Shown here in pieces: positions 1 through 12,059 of a DNA stretch of 64,000 bases. Below the pieces are notes generated by a model that worked only from the letters and a program-made list of their open reading frames with translations, did not search any database and had not been told where the DNA came from. The stretch comes from Trileptium ribeirensis. Lineage: Eukaryota > Nematoda > Enoplea > Enoplida > Thoracostomopsidae. How positions within the stretch are numbered: the first letter of the stretch is position 1; each line of letters begins with the position of its first letter. The position numbers were made by a program, and so were the translations under genes. The DNA lies in the NCBI GenBank assembly GCA_030248225.1, contig JASANE010001648.1, positions 34,945 through 98,944 on the forward strand. The letters are read 5' to 3'.

Positions 1-109
1 AATGTCTGTTATACAATATGCCTTGTCAAAATATTTCTACAATGTGACTTGAATTTTACATCATTTGAAATAGTAACTCTTAGATCAATAACATGGATTG
101 TAGATGGAA

Positions 110-350
110 CTATATCACCGGAAAGTGTGCAATAATGCGGGTTTCGTCGAACAATGTGAAGCATTTGTCATTTTGCCCAGTCCGTGAGGCATTTAAGTAA
201 CTGAGTAGTGGTCGATTTTTAGCCAGGAAACCGTGTTGGTCCACTGAAATGTCATTTTCATGAATAAATTTTGTAATAGTTGAATTTATGACGTATTCCA
301 TAAACTTGCAGCAGTTCAATTTTAGCGCTATAGGTTGTTAGGTTATTAGC
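110..350 (-). pseudogene. LINE reverse transcriptase scrap
   Basis: A short reading frame on the minus strand matches the N-terminal part of a non-LTR reverse transcriptase. It shows CCKFMEYVINSTITKFI followed by QHGF, the usual 'K.ME..I...l..fl..n.l....QHGF' block, also seen in the larger LINE at 13.5-14.4 kb. The frame is lost on both sides and the catalytic FADD box is absent. It is a dead fragment with no nearby partner domains. Confidence 0.6.
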
Positions 351-581
351 GTTTTTCCGTAACTTTGCTTTTTCCTTAACAAGTCGTTTTATATACGCTG
401 GGTAAGTTCACTATTCTGTACTGCCTATATTATTACACTATTCATACGGTTCATGTGAAATATGGACCAGATGAAGATCGTGTCAATCAAAATAGCCAGA
501 ATCACTGACATTTGGTAAATATACATTTAAGATCAGAAAGGGTACATAGCCACTTACATTTGATCTATCGTAATAAAGAAT

Positions 582-841
582 GAGTGGCGGATATAGCTCA
601 CCGGAAAGGGAGGGCGGACCTCCAAGATTAGCCACACCTAGAAAAATTTCATTCTATTTAGGTCTGGAGGGCTAAACTTTGGTGTCTGCCTTAACAGCTA
701 ATTACTCTGCTCATTGCATATAAGTGTATTCATACGGATCGAATGGGAAATTTTAATATCTTAGTCCAAAAAATTTATATGTCTTGGTCCAATGAAGGGT
801 GGGTGGCCGCTCAGCCGCCCTGCTCCTTATATCTGCACTTG
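582..841. mobile_element. Possible hAT-like non-autonomous element
   Basis: The ends form an imperfect inverted repeat: GTGGCGGATATA at the left against GTGCAGATATA read inward from the right. The GTGGCGGAT core recurs at the ends of the elements at 10.0 and 52.4 kb. I see no coding capacity and no convincing target duplication, so the borders are approximate. Confidence 0.35.
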
Positions 842-927
842 TACAGTATGAACGCAATAAACGAATAAAGAATAAAACACAACTCCGGATCTTATGTCGT
901 ATCTTAAGCTTTTAACTGTACGTATAG

Positions 928-2599
928 CAGGGTTGCGCACCCGAAAAAACCAAGGGAAAAATGGTTTTTTCCGTTTTTTCCTACCCCCCCCCCCCGGAAA
1001 AATGAAAAAAAAACTATTTCAGAATTTTGAAGTCGAAAATAGTTGGAAAACCGTTTTGCAACAAAATATTATAGCCTTGAACATTATTTACACTCTTTTA
1101 GACAGCAATTACATTTCATGCATATGATTTATATGGTAGAAATGGTATAACTATGCCATCGACTAAATTTATAATCTTAGCATAAGCATAGCTTGCCTCC
1201 TCCACAGCTTAAAGAACTCTCGCCCGATGGTAAATTTAAAATAAATAGGTGCGGTGCGGTACTGAGTAGAGCTATAGAATTTGTATCGAGCATATGAAGG
1301 CAGTAAACTAGGCAGACACAGGCCAGGAACAAATGCTCACAGATACATATGGGACGGGAGTTGGTTAGTGGTTACCCATAAAGTCAGCCCTCCCTCCAAG
1401 AAAACCAAAAACCTAGGGGTTACACCCCTTGGTGGTTATCCACCACCATCCTACTCCATGCACCGGTCTGTTTACTTGTGATAGATACCCGCAGGCATGT
1501 ATGTTTAGTACCACTCATGTCACACAAGGCACGCTATGTCATAAACTAAATAGCTCGACTGTTGGATCGTTGAGTTAAACCACATACTCTATTGTGTTAA
1601 TGCGCTTCCAGCATCACTTGCAGGACTGGAAGTTTGACACCAGTTAAGAGTAAGTCTAACAATACTGAAAATTATAATGCCGCAATCGTCAATTTTAAAC
1701 GTTATCAATGAACGATACTATTGTTACAATAGTTTGTTAAGTTTTGAGTTGAAGATAAATACGCAATTGGTTTATCGCTAAATAAAACAAACATAGCTAC
1801 CTTTTTAACGATAACGCGGCTCTGTCTTGGAACCATTGAAACCCGGTCTGAACAATCTTAATGTTATATTATGTGGTCAATTGCTCGCCCGCAAAATCTC
1901 AATTTAAACGCCTTTAGATAAATGATGGGTATGCCATTATACTTTTGTAAGTCTGAGGTTCGATAGTTACCAAGTATCTTAGCAAGTTAATTAAAAATAC
2001 ATTATGTTTTGCTTCTGTTTCCATGCTAATTTTCATTTATATACATTTTTCAATAAATATCGCATTTATTTTAGTAGTCAATGCTTATATACTGTCATGT
2101 CATACGAACTTAATAAACAACCAGAAACTTTACATTTGTCCAATTACGGTGCATTGCATTTTACAAAGGAATCCCAGCGCAGGCTCTGTCTCCAACGGCG
2201 CGACCTTTGTATCAATATTAAATAGATGAAGACGTGAGAGATGCTTTGCAGTATATATAATATACCAGTAGCGTTTTAACATGCAAATACCATGCTGAAA
2301 AATATGAGTTTACGGTTGCCTATGAAGTTCTTTCTATGTAACAACATTGCAGTTTTAGACCTTTTTCAGTAATTAAGGCATTAATGATCAACAACGGAGA
2401 TTCAATTTCGCATAATGATCAACAACGGAGATTCAATTTCGCATAAAACTGTGTTTACTGCTATTTTTCTAACAGGCTAACAAGTAAACAGCGAACAATA
2501 AATTTTACTTTTTTCCGTTTTTTCCGGATTTTTTCCATTTGTTTCCGGAAAAAAACTGGTTTTTCCGGTCTGACTTTTTTCCGGAAAAAACCAACCCTG
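928..2599. mobile_element. hAT-like non-autonomous transposon, 1.67 kb
   Basis: The element starts CAGGGTTG at 928-935 and ends CAACCCTG at 2592-2599, an 8-bp perfect inverted repeat. An exact 8-bp direct repeat, ACGTATAG, flanks it at 920-927 and 2600-2607. The 8-bp target duplication and CAGGG ends are hallmarks of the hAT superfamily. The outer 60-90 bp at each end are packed with alternating TTTTTTCC and GGAAAAAA runs. No transposase domain is visible inside, so it is probably mobilised in trans. It contains a 31-bp tandem duplication at 2382-2443. Confidence 0.85.
2382..2443. repeat. 31-bp exact tandem duplication
   Basis: Two identical 31-bp units, each beginning TAATGATCAACAACGGAG, lie head to tail inside the hAT-like element at 928-2599. 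Identity of the copies suggests a recent slippage or duplication event. Confidence 0.9.
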
Positions 2600-2607
2600 A
2601 CGTATAG

Positions 2608-3916
2608 TATATTGCTAGTGTGAACTCAGCTTATCTGCTGTAGGTGTGAAACCACTTAGCTGTTTTAACAGTATAGTAAACTGATGAATAATCAAGAAGT
2701 GGAAAACCTAAGTTAATATATTATCATGTAAATATATCATTGCACAAAACGTAATAGCTACAATTATGTGCAAAAAGTTAGTGTTATTGTTTTGCTGCAA
2801 ATCCTGATCAATTGCTGCGAAATTAATTAAAGAAATATTTCTAAAACCAAAAGGAAAACAAATGCAATATTTTAGTAAATAATAATTGTCTAAATTAATT
2901 TATTGAAGAAAGAGATACGTTCAACATCGGAACAAAGCGTATAACCACCAATAAAGCGACAAAGAACGAGCCATTTTCCGCATTTAATAATTTCAAACAC
3001 ACATTATCATGAGCAGTTTATATATTAATTGTGCTCGAATGCACATTTTACGATTATATTATATTGATGCCTTAATTCGATGACTTTGTTGACCTGTATA
3101 AGTTGTTTGGAATTGTTACTCTTGCTGATAAGGTCTAATATTAAAACCACACAGCTCGATATTATAATTTACTTCGACACGATTGGTGACAATTCTTCTC
3201 TGTTTTGTAAATGTTACTATTTCTATATATCGCAGCTAATGTGGAAGTAATAAAAGCTACCGCTGGAAACAAAATAGATTCTAATTATCGGATAATGATT
3301 AAAACTAAAATAGGCGATGCGTTAAAAATTCTAATGAAAACATACGGTAGAGGTGTGAACCTTTGATCGAGTAAGAAAGTAAAATTCACACCGAAAGATG
3401 CTAAAATGCATAATCGGTTAGTTTACAGAAACAAATTTATAACAAGTATCGCACTACGAAAAATGCGAGAAAAGAATATCAGACACCGCTGATAGTTATC
3501 GCACTGATTTGTATATGTTGAAACAGAAATTAAAAAAGAGAGATGGCTAGTCTATCATTATAACAACAACAAAAAGTTTTATTGACTAATTACAAATTGT
3601 ACCACAAGAAAGTTTACTAACAAATTACATATTGGTTACCAGATAGTTACTCTGTGCTCAAACCATTTGGTTTATTACCGGTGAAGCCAACACTTTTATA
3701 CAGAAATGGTAAGCAACAACAATAAGCAATAAGTTTAATAAAAACGCATGCTGGGAACCAGAAAATCAGAGAAACAAAGTTTGCGTCAGGCGTTAAGGCC
3801 AGTATAGCGTTCTACGGCTTAAAGAATGCCGGAATACAAGTTATATATACGAATAATTTATACATTATTAAAAAATATGATTACGATGAGTTAAACTAAA
3901 ATATGATCAGAAAAGG
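2608..3916. other. No gene seen
   Basis: AT-rich sequence between two hAT elements. I see no long frame, RNA gene or repeat structure. Confidence 0.5.
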
Positions 3917-3924
3917 AAAGTTCC

Positions 3925-4814
3925 CAAGGGCGTCATTTAGGGGGGCAGGGGGGGGGCAAGGCCCCCCTGGCTTTTCGGCTTCTCGATTTTTATATTTTTT
4001 CGCAGCGCAAATAGCACGATTTTTAGAAATTTTTTCAACATGTCAAAATGCGAACTGTTTTAGTGAGGATATTTTACCATTAAAGTTTACCAACTGGGCT
4101 CCGCCGTGATGAGACGCATCGTTTGACTTCGATCATTGACACCTTATGTACCGTGCGTGAAATACGATGAAAAATACGATTGCGATATATATACATATAT
4201 ATAATTGATATAATTTTCAGAAATACAATTGGATATATATTTGAGTTATGTCTAAGCGTGTTACGGGATCTGATACCGGACTATCTTCTAAACGTCAAAA
4301 ATCATTGCTAACCTACTTTGGGCAGGCGGGCGGTCAACCGGAGACCCCGGGCACCACAGCTGAAGAAATCCCGAGCGTTTCTGGTACCGCACCTGTGATA
4401 CACACCAGTCTCAAAAAGGACATATCTGAATATCGTAAAGACGGCCCGCGGCAACTTCAACTGGCAGCTTTTCCCCTTACAAATAAGCGTCGTTTTTCGT
4501 CGAATTGGTACAATAAATTTGGATGGGTCGAATATTCGGTGGAGGGAAAATGCGGTTTACTGCTTCAGCTGTCGACAGAAAGGAGCGACGGTATCATCTA
4601 ATCCTGTAAACAAGGGACGCCGATTTGGGTGGATGGTTGGGCGTCGGGGTGGTGGGCTGCGCGTGAGTCAGGTCCTCGTCCTGCAGCCTGGGCAACGTGC
4701 GCTGCACGGCAGAGACTCACAATTCGTTAACAAGCACATTCTGGTAGGTGCTAGTGTCTATATGAAATTTTAAAATCTTGCCCCCTCCAAGGTTTTTTTG
4801 AAATGACGCCCCTG
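3925..4814 (+). mobile_element. hAT element, internally deleted, 890 bp
   Basis: The element begins CAAGGGCGTCATTT (3925-3938) and ends AAATGACGCCCCTG (4801-4814), inverted repeats that differ at one of 14 positions. An exact 8-bp target duplication, AAAGTTCC, flanks it at 3917-3924 and 4815-4822. This is diagnostic for hAT. The interior keeps only the 5' part of a transposase gene (4248-4630). The rest of the gene is missing, so this is a deletion derivative of an autonomous element. Confidence 0.92.
4248..4630 (+). pseudogene. hAT transposase N-terminus with TTF zinc finger
   Basis: The frame opens MSKRVTGSDTGLSSKRQKS and runs 117 codons. Residues about 76-100 read FPLTNKRRFSSNWYNKFGWV, followed by EYS. 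After a frameshift near 4535-4550 the conserved end AVYCFSCRQ continues in the next frame. Together these form the start of the TTF-type zinc finger found at the N-terminus of ZMYM/'52 kDa repressor'-type hAT transposases. Residues 18-25 (QKSLLTYF) fit the PCNA-binding PIP-box pattern Q-x-x-h-x-x-a-a. The catalytic RNase H-like domain and the C-terminal dimerisation domain are absent; the frame ends in non-coding sequence before the right inverted repeat. It is a broken remnant carried inside the 890-bp hAT element. Confidence 0.75.
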
Positions 4815-5150
4815 AAAGTTCCACTTATATCTATTTATTGAGCTACGCGCTAAAAGTGAAAAGAGGAATAAATGTCACATTTTGTTAAATATTTCGATGA
4901 AATACCAAAACCTGGTTTAAATTGACTTTACCAATTGCCATTTTAAATTTTTTTTGAGTCAGAAGATGGAAAGTTTCTTCCATACGCCTTTGGTTCTTAC
5001 CGGAAAGCTGTGATTAGGAACATTTGTTCGAAACTTGGGCTTAATCCGTTACCTTTTGTATTCCCATGTCCCCGAGTTGTGAGCCATTATAAATATATAT
5101 TTGTAAAATCGGATTTCACCACTGAGATATTTGAATTTCACGGCTAGATC

Positions 5151-5280
5151 TTACTTCAATCGACACAACTCTAAAGGCATCATGTTATAAAGTAATAGCC
5201 GTTCACGGTATGACATTTTATATACTTGTATACCCATTCTTTTCTTTTGCTCCTGACATTGTTCCTCAAGCAATGGGTAA
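5151..5280 (-). pseudogene. LINE reverse transcriptase C-terminal scrap
   Basis: The residues MSYRERLLLYNMMPLELCRL match the ISYKERLRLDNLEPLELWRL block near the C-terminus of the LINE at 13.0-13.4 kb. No other domain is in frame. It is a dead fragment. Confidence 0.5.
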
Positions 5281-5455
5281 GTTGAAAACGAAACGTAGCT
5301 ATTTGCAGGATGTTTGAACACAATTCGCCTTAATGAAATTAACATCGTCTATCTGCCATCATCTTGTACATATATTGAAACAATCGCTTATTAACAATGT
5401 TCTGTCTAATATGTGGCTCTGTTCAAATGTTGTAGGTATGAACAAAAAATGAAAC

Positions 5456-5540
5456 TCGTCAAATCCTTTAAATTATCGCCCAATATCTCTTGTATCAAAC
5501 TGTGGTAAGGCTATGGAGCGTACAAAAATAAACAAGCAAC
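5456..5540 (+). pseudogene. LINE reverse transcriptase motif scrap
   Basis: The plus strand encodes NPLNYRPISLVSNCGKAMER, the classic 'NYRPISLLs...K.mER' start of the non-LTR reverse transcriptase domain. It is too short for the ORF threshold. Its orientation is opposite to the neighbouring scrap at 5151-5280, so the two are separate insertions or were rearranged. Confidence 0.6.
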
Positions 5541-5879
5541 TAAAATTAAATAGTTGCAAAAAAATTCAGCTGAACAGCACCAACTGGAAAAATGTTCGGT
5601 GATAAAATTATCATCAATGATGAACTATGTTCACCATTACACCTCGTTCACATTGCATCCGGTCCGACTCGATTTGAAAGTGTCTTGATCCTCAGCGTTT
5701 CCACACTACGTCCTACCCGATCCGGTTCTATCGGATTCCGAATGCACAATTTTATCGTATCCAAATCAGATGATGTGCTGTGAAAAATGGGTACACACGG
5801 CATGCGGTAGGACACCACTTGGTCAGATCGGTGCGGATAGAACGAAGACAATAGAGACTGATGCAAATTGAACACTGCC

Positions 5880-8080
5880 TTATATACGCACCATCGTCAA
5901 TATTTTATCATATACCCAACTTTATCATTGCAATTTTGCAAAAAACGGAATATTTCAAACAAATATAGACGTGTGTAAAAACATATATGTGAACATTATG
6001 CGTAACGGCGCTGTAGATGTTTTATAAAAGCATATGATTGATAGTGCTCAGCCTATTGCAAAAAGATACTAGAAAGATAAAAAGAAATGTTGCTTTTCCT
6101 ATTGCGTTATAATGTAGCGCCGCTCAGAATTGCCCTGGAAATATGAGAATTTGAGATACGTAATTTTTCGTGCGCATCATAGTTGAATAAAAGATATCTC
6201 ATGTCACTAATTTTGAACAAGCATTTATTTTCCCTTGATTCTAGTATACAACTGTTAAGCTTATTACTTCACGGCTACCATGGTACGTAGAATGGCGAGA
6301 CCGTCACTTTCAAGATTCCAAATTTTCTATGAGTAAATGTCTTTCTGTGCTGTCCACGTGTATGGCCGATAGCTTAGTACATCGTCCAGGTACATAGATG
6401 CGTTTAAAAGTTAGATATTAAACATTGTGGAAACTCTTCAGAAAAATTTTCTGAGAAAGCTTCTGCCTGATTTTGGGGGTGCGGCCTTCTAAGTATTAAT
6501 ATAGTATTTAACATCTAAGAACAGTCGCACGAACTGATGCTTCGATGGTCATAAGTAGATTCTTGGCTGCCATGTTAGTTATCCAATACATCACTTACCT
6601 ACTGACATTGGCTTAAGCAAGCTTTCTTATTATTTTTCAAGATGATACTATCGCTGATATAGAAATAATAGTGTCTCTGACGGTGATTTACAAGGTAGCG
6701 CTCATCAATAATTTTATTTTAATAGGTCAGTTGTTAGAGTTGGCTGAAATATCGATATAGTACCGTTTCAGGAGCGTAGATACTGACCATTTGTGTGTTC
6801 CAGAATACGGAAGACTGCAACTACAATGCTGTGACTAAACTTCTGCAACTTCGTTTATTTGTGAGTCGTTAAGTATCAGGCAGTGTAAAGAATGCAGTTT
6901 TTCTTAATAGTTTAAATAAAAGGCAACGTCATATTGTTTTTCGTCAAACCTCGATTAGCTAAAGGCTGCTTTAATCTTTAAATACCAGACAATGCCAAGA
7001 TTGTAAGATATCGGGCACGTCGCAAAATGTTTTTAGCCAGCAGAAACCCAACGGTCCCCGAAAACCATCAAGTTTCAGAGGATAATAGAGACTAAGTATT
7101 TTAATTGTGAATAAAAACAAATCATTGCCGTTAAAAGGCAGAAAAGGAAAAACCATTCATCGACTATTATCTTCCAGCTTCCATTATTTAGACATCGTTT
7201 AACCTACTAGTTAGTGTTTAAGTTCATCTGATTCTGACAGCTATTAATGATTTTCGATATTAAGTGAAATATGAAACTCTCAATTAAACTACGAAATATT
7301 TTGTACGCACTTTCAAGTATTTAGACGCTAAACCTATCAATTAAAACCCTAATTATACCCGCCTCCAAAGTCACAGCAAATCAAAATTATAGCATTTTGA
7401 AACAACAAGAGTAAATAGTACATAAATGAACAGAAACGCAGTGAATTTATTCTTTAAACGTAGTGTTAAAACATTTCCAAATTTACAACATACTGGCAAA
7501 TTTGGCAGCATAATTCTTTAATGGTTGGGTTCGCGATGATGGACTTAATCATGGATGCAAAACCCTTCGAGCTGCAACATCCAATGATCGGTAATAAACG
7601 ATATACTACTACTATAAAAATCGAGATAAAGTTTTTATACCTCTGATATGTGCTTTATATGCAAAATCAGGCAAGTACCACCTAACAAACAGAGTCGTAG
7701 ACTGTTGGAATTCCCATTCCCAGCCATGTTGATGATGGCCCGCTTATGTTAGCCGCGAACTCAAAACTCTTCACACAGCTCTTGGTAAGTTCGATCTTAA
7801 ATGGATTTCCCTAATGCGCAAGAATTTTATAATCAAATATAAATTGGCCCTGTTTCTTTTTGATTATTAATCCTTATTACCGTTGCTAATTCATGGTGTA
7901 TAAAAGTTACCTCGGATACATAATTGTTATATTGTAAAAAATAATTTTTATATAATTGCGTGAATTATACCATTAAATATGTTGATAAATAATTCAAGTT
8001 GGGTTGAGTTGAGTAGTTACAACTCCCGTGCAAGCATTTTTCAGATCTTTTTTCTCCGGAGAAAAATCGAAAAGTGCATA
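5880..8080. other. No gene seen
   Basis: AT-rich sequence with only short frames that lack domain-like features. No repeats above background were noticed. Confidence 0.5.
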
Positions 8081-8089
8081 GGCTACCCG

Positions 8090-8281
8090 CAGTGCCGGAG
8101 CTAGAATATATTGGCAGTGCCAACAGGTTCGTTACTGAAAATTTTTTGACTACTATTTAACTGCGTATTTTCCATTTTTATTCCGCATATTTTGCGTTTG
8201 TGTGGTAAGTCTATATCCTGACGGGAGGGGGAGAGGGGAGTGCTGCCACCCCACCGTGGCAGTGCTTGACCCGCCACAGTG
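8090..8281. mobile_element. hAT-like MITE, copy 1 of a family
   Basis: The interior (about 8140-8210) closely matches the element at 10001-10216; both carry GACTACTATTTAACTGC. The ends CAGTGCCGGAG and the inverted CACTGTGGCGG resemble the GTGGCGGATC ends of its sister. Flanking 8-mers GCTACCCG (8082-8089) and GGTACCCA (8282-8289) match at 6 of 8 positions, as expected for a decayed hAT target duplication. It is non-coding. Confidence 0.65.
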
Positions 8282-8289
8282 GGTACCCA

Positions 8290-10000
8290 AGTATATTTTA
8301 GTATAAATTTACCGACATTTCAAACACGGCTAAAGGAGATAAACATTAAGCCATCCGTTAAATAAACAGGCGTGGCATCGTGTCTGTGTCATCACAGTTG
8401 GGGACAAAACATCTAGTAGGCGTGGTGGGATTGAAGATTTTCACTAGGTCGCTCCGAGTTTATTTTTAGACGTAGTCTAAGTGTTTATATAAAGATTAAA
8501 CAAGGTTAGACTAAGGTGTAGGTTTAGTATATCGAGAACACCATAGCATACATTACGCTTATTCTACTACGCGTTACTGTGATAATTGCAACAATAAACA
8601 GCTTTTGAACAAAAAATTGCCTAATATACCTAATAGGGTTTGGTTTTCAGAAATTTTTCTTACGCTAAGCGCTCAATAAGCAGTTTGTTCTGAAGGGTAA
8701 TTCTCTTAATTTGTTGACATGTAGCATTTTCTATCTTCAAGAAATAAGAAATTTAGTGGTAATTCATGTATATATGATATGTGTGTAGACTAGCATACTA
8801 CCCAAAATATGACTAGCTTAAATTTCTTCATAAAGCATTTCTACAGAAAATTGATAGTTCTAATTTTGAATTAATATTAATGTTGAGCATAGGCCATAGG
8901 GAGGGTCGAGTTACCTGCTAAGATAGGATTTATCTAAGCTATATTTACCCTCTTCCCCTTAGTCCCTAAACAGCTTTAAACTCCTACCGCCCCAACCTAG
9001 ACAAGGGTGCATTCAAGGGTGACGGGCAGGCTCGCCATAGAATTTGATATCCCTTTGGTGTTTTTGGTAAAAAAATTTCAACTTTTATCTAGTGTGGAAA
9101 ACGCGAAAATTAACAATATTTGCAATTAAATGCCTCGTAAGTTTCAAATATTCACGTCAAAGAGTCAGCTCATATTTTTCCCGGGCTCTCCCTTAGCACA
9201 GTTTTCTGGGTACGTCAGGGAACCCAGACTATTCACAGTAAACACTGTCCATTTGCAAAGCAGCTGTCTGCTCTAATGTACCCACATCACCACCAACTGA
9301 AGCGACAACAGCGACTGGGTTTCACCGCACAAACTCTCAAATCAACAATCGTCATGTTGATAATAAACAAAGTGTTTTGTTCTTAGCGATAATTGAATGA
9401 CTCTACGCCAGATTGATGATACTTTGAAATATTGGTCGGTTACTGGAAGCAGAACCTGATTTAACTTCATTATATATACATTATTCTAATTCCAATGATA
9501 GCTTTCATTATTGTTATTGTTATATTGAACACTATAATGTGACACATTTTGCTGTCGATATAAAAGTCGATATCTACCAAAGCAATCTGATAAACGGACG
9601 GTAATACTACAGATTGGTTATATGCTTTGATTATTATACCAAGAACCCGGGGGTGTCGCAAAAGAGGCCCCACGTTCGTCAAAAAATTAAATGATGGGCT
9701 TATAACAAAATGACTGTAGACGCTAGGACCTCCCCGCATTTTTACTAGACTCCCCCACGTTTCAAGAGCTTGCGATGCATCTGACTACAACAGCAGTTCA
9801 TTACCATTTCTTATTTCAAGCAAAGAGTGCGTCGTCAGAAGCGTTACTACTACGATGTCATTTAAACGATAATTACTGTCGAAATAATGCAATTTAAAGC
9901 CTATGTAGACCGTCAATACTATGCGAGGTTGAGGTGTAGATTCTAAAAGGGCACATGAACTTTCAATATAAAACAGCTCGAGTAACAAGCAGGATCCCAG
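8290..10000. other. No gene seen
   Basis: AT-rich intergenic sequence. The short minus-strand frames near 9.5-10.0 kb show no recognisable domain. Confidence 0.5.
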
Positions 10001-10216
10001 ACTAGAAAGCACTGGCGGATCCATAAATTTCTGATAGGATCGGGTTTGCGAAATTTTTCTGACAGGGTGGGTTTATTACTGAAATTTTTTCGACTACTAT
10101 TTAACTGCATATTTTTCATTTTTTCCGCATATTTGACATTTGTGTGACCTTTCAATCCTCTGACGGGGCCGCTCCCTCCCCTCGACCCAGTGCTAGATCC
10201 GCCAGTGCTTTCTAGT
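10001..10216. mobile_element. MITE with 21-bp perfect inverted ends
   Basis: Positions 10001-10021 and 10196-10216 are perfect reverse complements (ACTAGAAAGCACTGGCGGAT plus C). The interior is shared with the copy at 8090-8281. The inner CACTGGCGGATC looks like a hAT end. The 8 bases outside it are reverse complements rather than direct repeats, so the classification and the exact border are uncertain. It is non-coding. Confidence 0.75.
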
Positions 10217-10656
10217 TAAATATTATTTGTGTAACATCTCATTATTTCACCTCCTGACATCACTTTGTTGTCTAAAGTAAGTTTTCTTTCAGTCAAAAAA
10301 TTTGCTAACTGCTTCCTGAGCTACGCATTTGATAAGGTAGATATCGTTAGTTTATCGATCCTAATAATAACCAGTACATTTGACTGTTGAAATAGTACTA
10401 AAAATTTTGCGGAGAAGTTAAAGTGATATTTTGTTGAAGGAAACGTGTCAATAAGGAAAAAACCGTAGTGTTAACTGGGCGTAGTAAATACAGATTATAC
10501 AGTATTCATGCACGAAAATAAGCATTAGACAAACGAGTTTCGAACATGAAATATCCAGTTGAAAAAATGGAAGATATAAACGGCTACACCGTGAGTTAAT
10601 TAGAATTAGTTAGAACTAATATTTTATGCTTTACTTATATATTGCCATAATAAACA

Positions 10657-10960
10657 CATGGGCGTAACTAGGAAATAGTTTCGGAAAGGGGAATGGTCTG
10701 ACTCAGGCGAAATATTATGTCGTTTCGTTCCTTCCGGTCGGTGTGTTTATGCCCCGCAGGACCGAATTTTAGATTTTAAAGTGAAAAACGCAATATCCAG
10801 GCTACTCCGACAAAAAAGTGCAGTCCAGCTGAGAAATTTTTTTAGTAACGGGGGACCATTGGTAATTTTTACCGGAGGGACCATTGGTAAGTTGCACCAG
10901 GGTCAAAAAATTTCAGAGGGAGGAGAGTTCCTCTCTCCTTCCCCCCTTTTTACGCCCCTG
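10657..10960. mobile_element. hAT-like MITE, 304 bp
   Basis: The ends CATGGGCGTAAC and, inverted, CAGGGGCGTAAA form a short inverted repeat. Flanking 8-mers AATAAACA (10649-10656) and AATAAGCA (10961-10968) match at 7 of 8 positions. The CAGGGGCGT end also resembles the hAT at 3925-4814. It has no coding capacity. Confidence 0.75.
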
Positions 10961-12059
10961 AATAAGCATTACCATGGTAGCCTGCTTTTATGTATTTTCC
11001 ACTTTATCAAAAGTTATCACGTTTATAGCGTGATGTTGGATTTAGACAATGTGTCAAACCGCTGAGACCGTTTTGATGAGCAGTTGAAAGACAACAACCA
11101 AGAATAAAAATTGTGTCATAATAAAAAGTTTAAAATACTAATATATTTAAGTACTCACGGTACCGAAAGTTGGTCTGTATATGTCTGAAACAAAACGTAC
11201 AATAACATCAAGCGGGCCTCAAACTTACAAGCCAAGAAACTTCAATGTATCACTGGTGACCCAACCGGTCACTTCGAGACTAAAACATAGAAGTTATATT
11301 CCGTATAATTATGATTGAATTTGTTAGTATCTTGCAATTCTACCTAATGTCTGCAAATTCACCATCTTCTACAAAAGACTTAAAAATGTCAAATATATAG
11401 TTTTGATCAAATAAGTTTGAGACATTAGTATAAAATTTTCATATTCCAACCTCAAAAGAGCGAAAAAACTGTTTGAAGCATTCTTATCAAACCACGTTAA
11501 AACCCCAGTAAAAATTTCGAAAAAAATGATAATGAGAATTTTTTTTTAATTTCGAGAAAATTTTCAAGTTTATAAATTTTATTCGGATATTCGGATTCAG
11601 ATAAATGGTAACCATATATATCAAAAAGTTTTTCACTGTTTTCTTTCTTTTTTTCAGTAACAGAAAAAGAAATTCTTATTTGTTTATATTTGGACAATGA
11701 GGCAAAAGTATTTAACATTTGTTATTTTGTTTCAAATAAATTTTTTTGAAAAATTTATTCATAACCGAAAGATATACTGGGATGTAACGTACGAAATCAC
11801 ACATACATTTATTCCAGTATTTTATATCCAATTTAATAGAAATATAACGCTCCACTTAGATTATGATAATAACAACCCGAAAGCATTGTTGGCAAAACAT
11901 AAGCACCCGGCAATCTAACCTGTTAAAAAGGAATGGCAGTATCTATATTTACTATATTTCGGCCATTACTAACATGTATTAGGCCAACATAGAACATAAA
12001 TTTACCATTATCACGTCTGCATAAATACTAATTATGACTGATATTCTTCATTACTATCG

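Noticed and set aside
894..1127. Frame with KNGFFRFFLPPPPGKMKKK
   Set aside because: It is a translation of the TTTTTTCC/C-run repeats at the end of the hAT-like element.
1281..1481. 66-codon frame in the 928-2599 element as a transposase remnant
   Set aside because: No hAT motif is present; Pro/Lys-rich residues look incidental.
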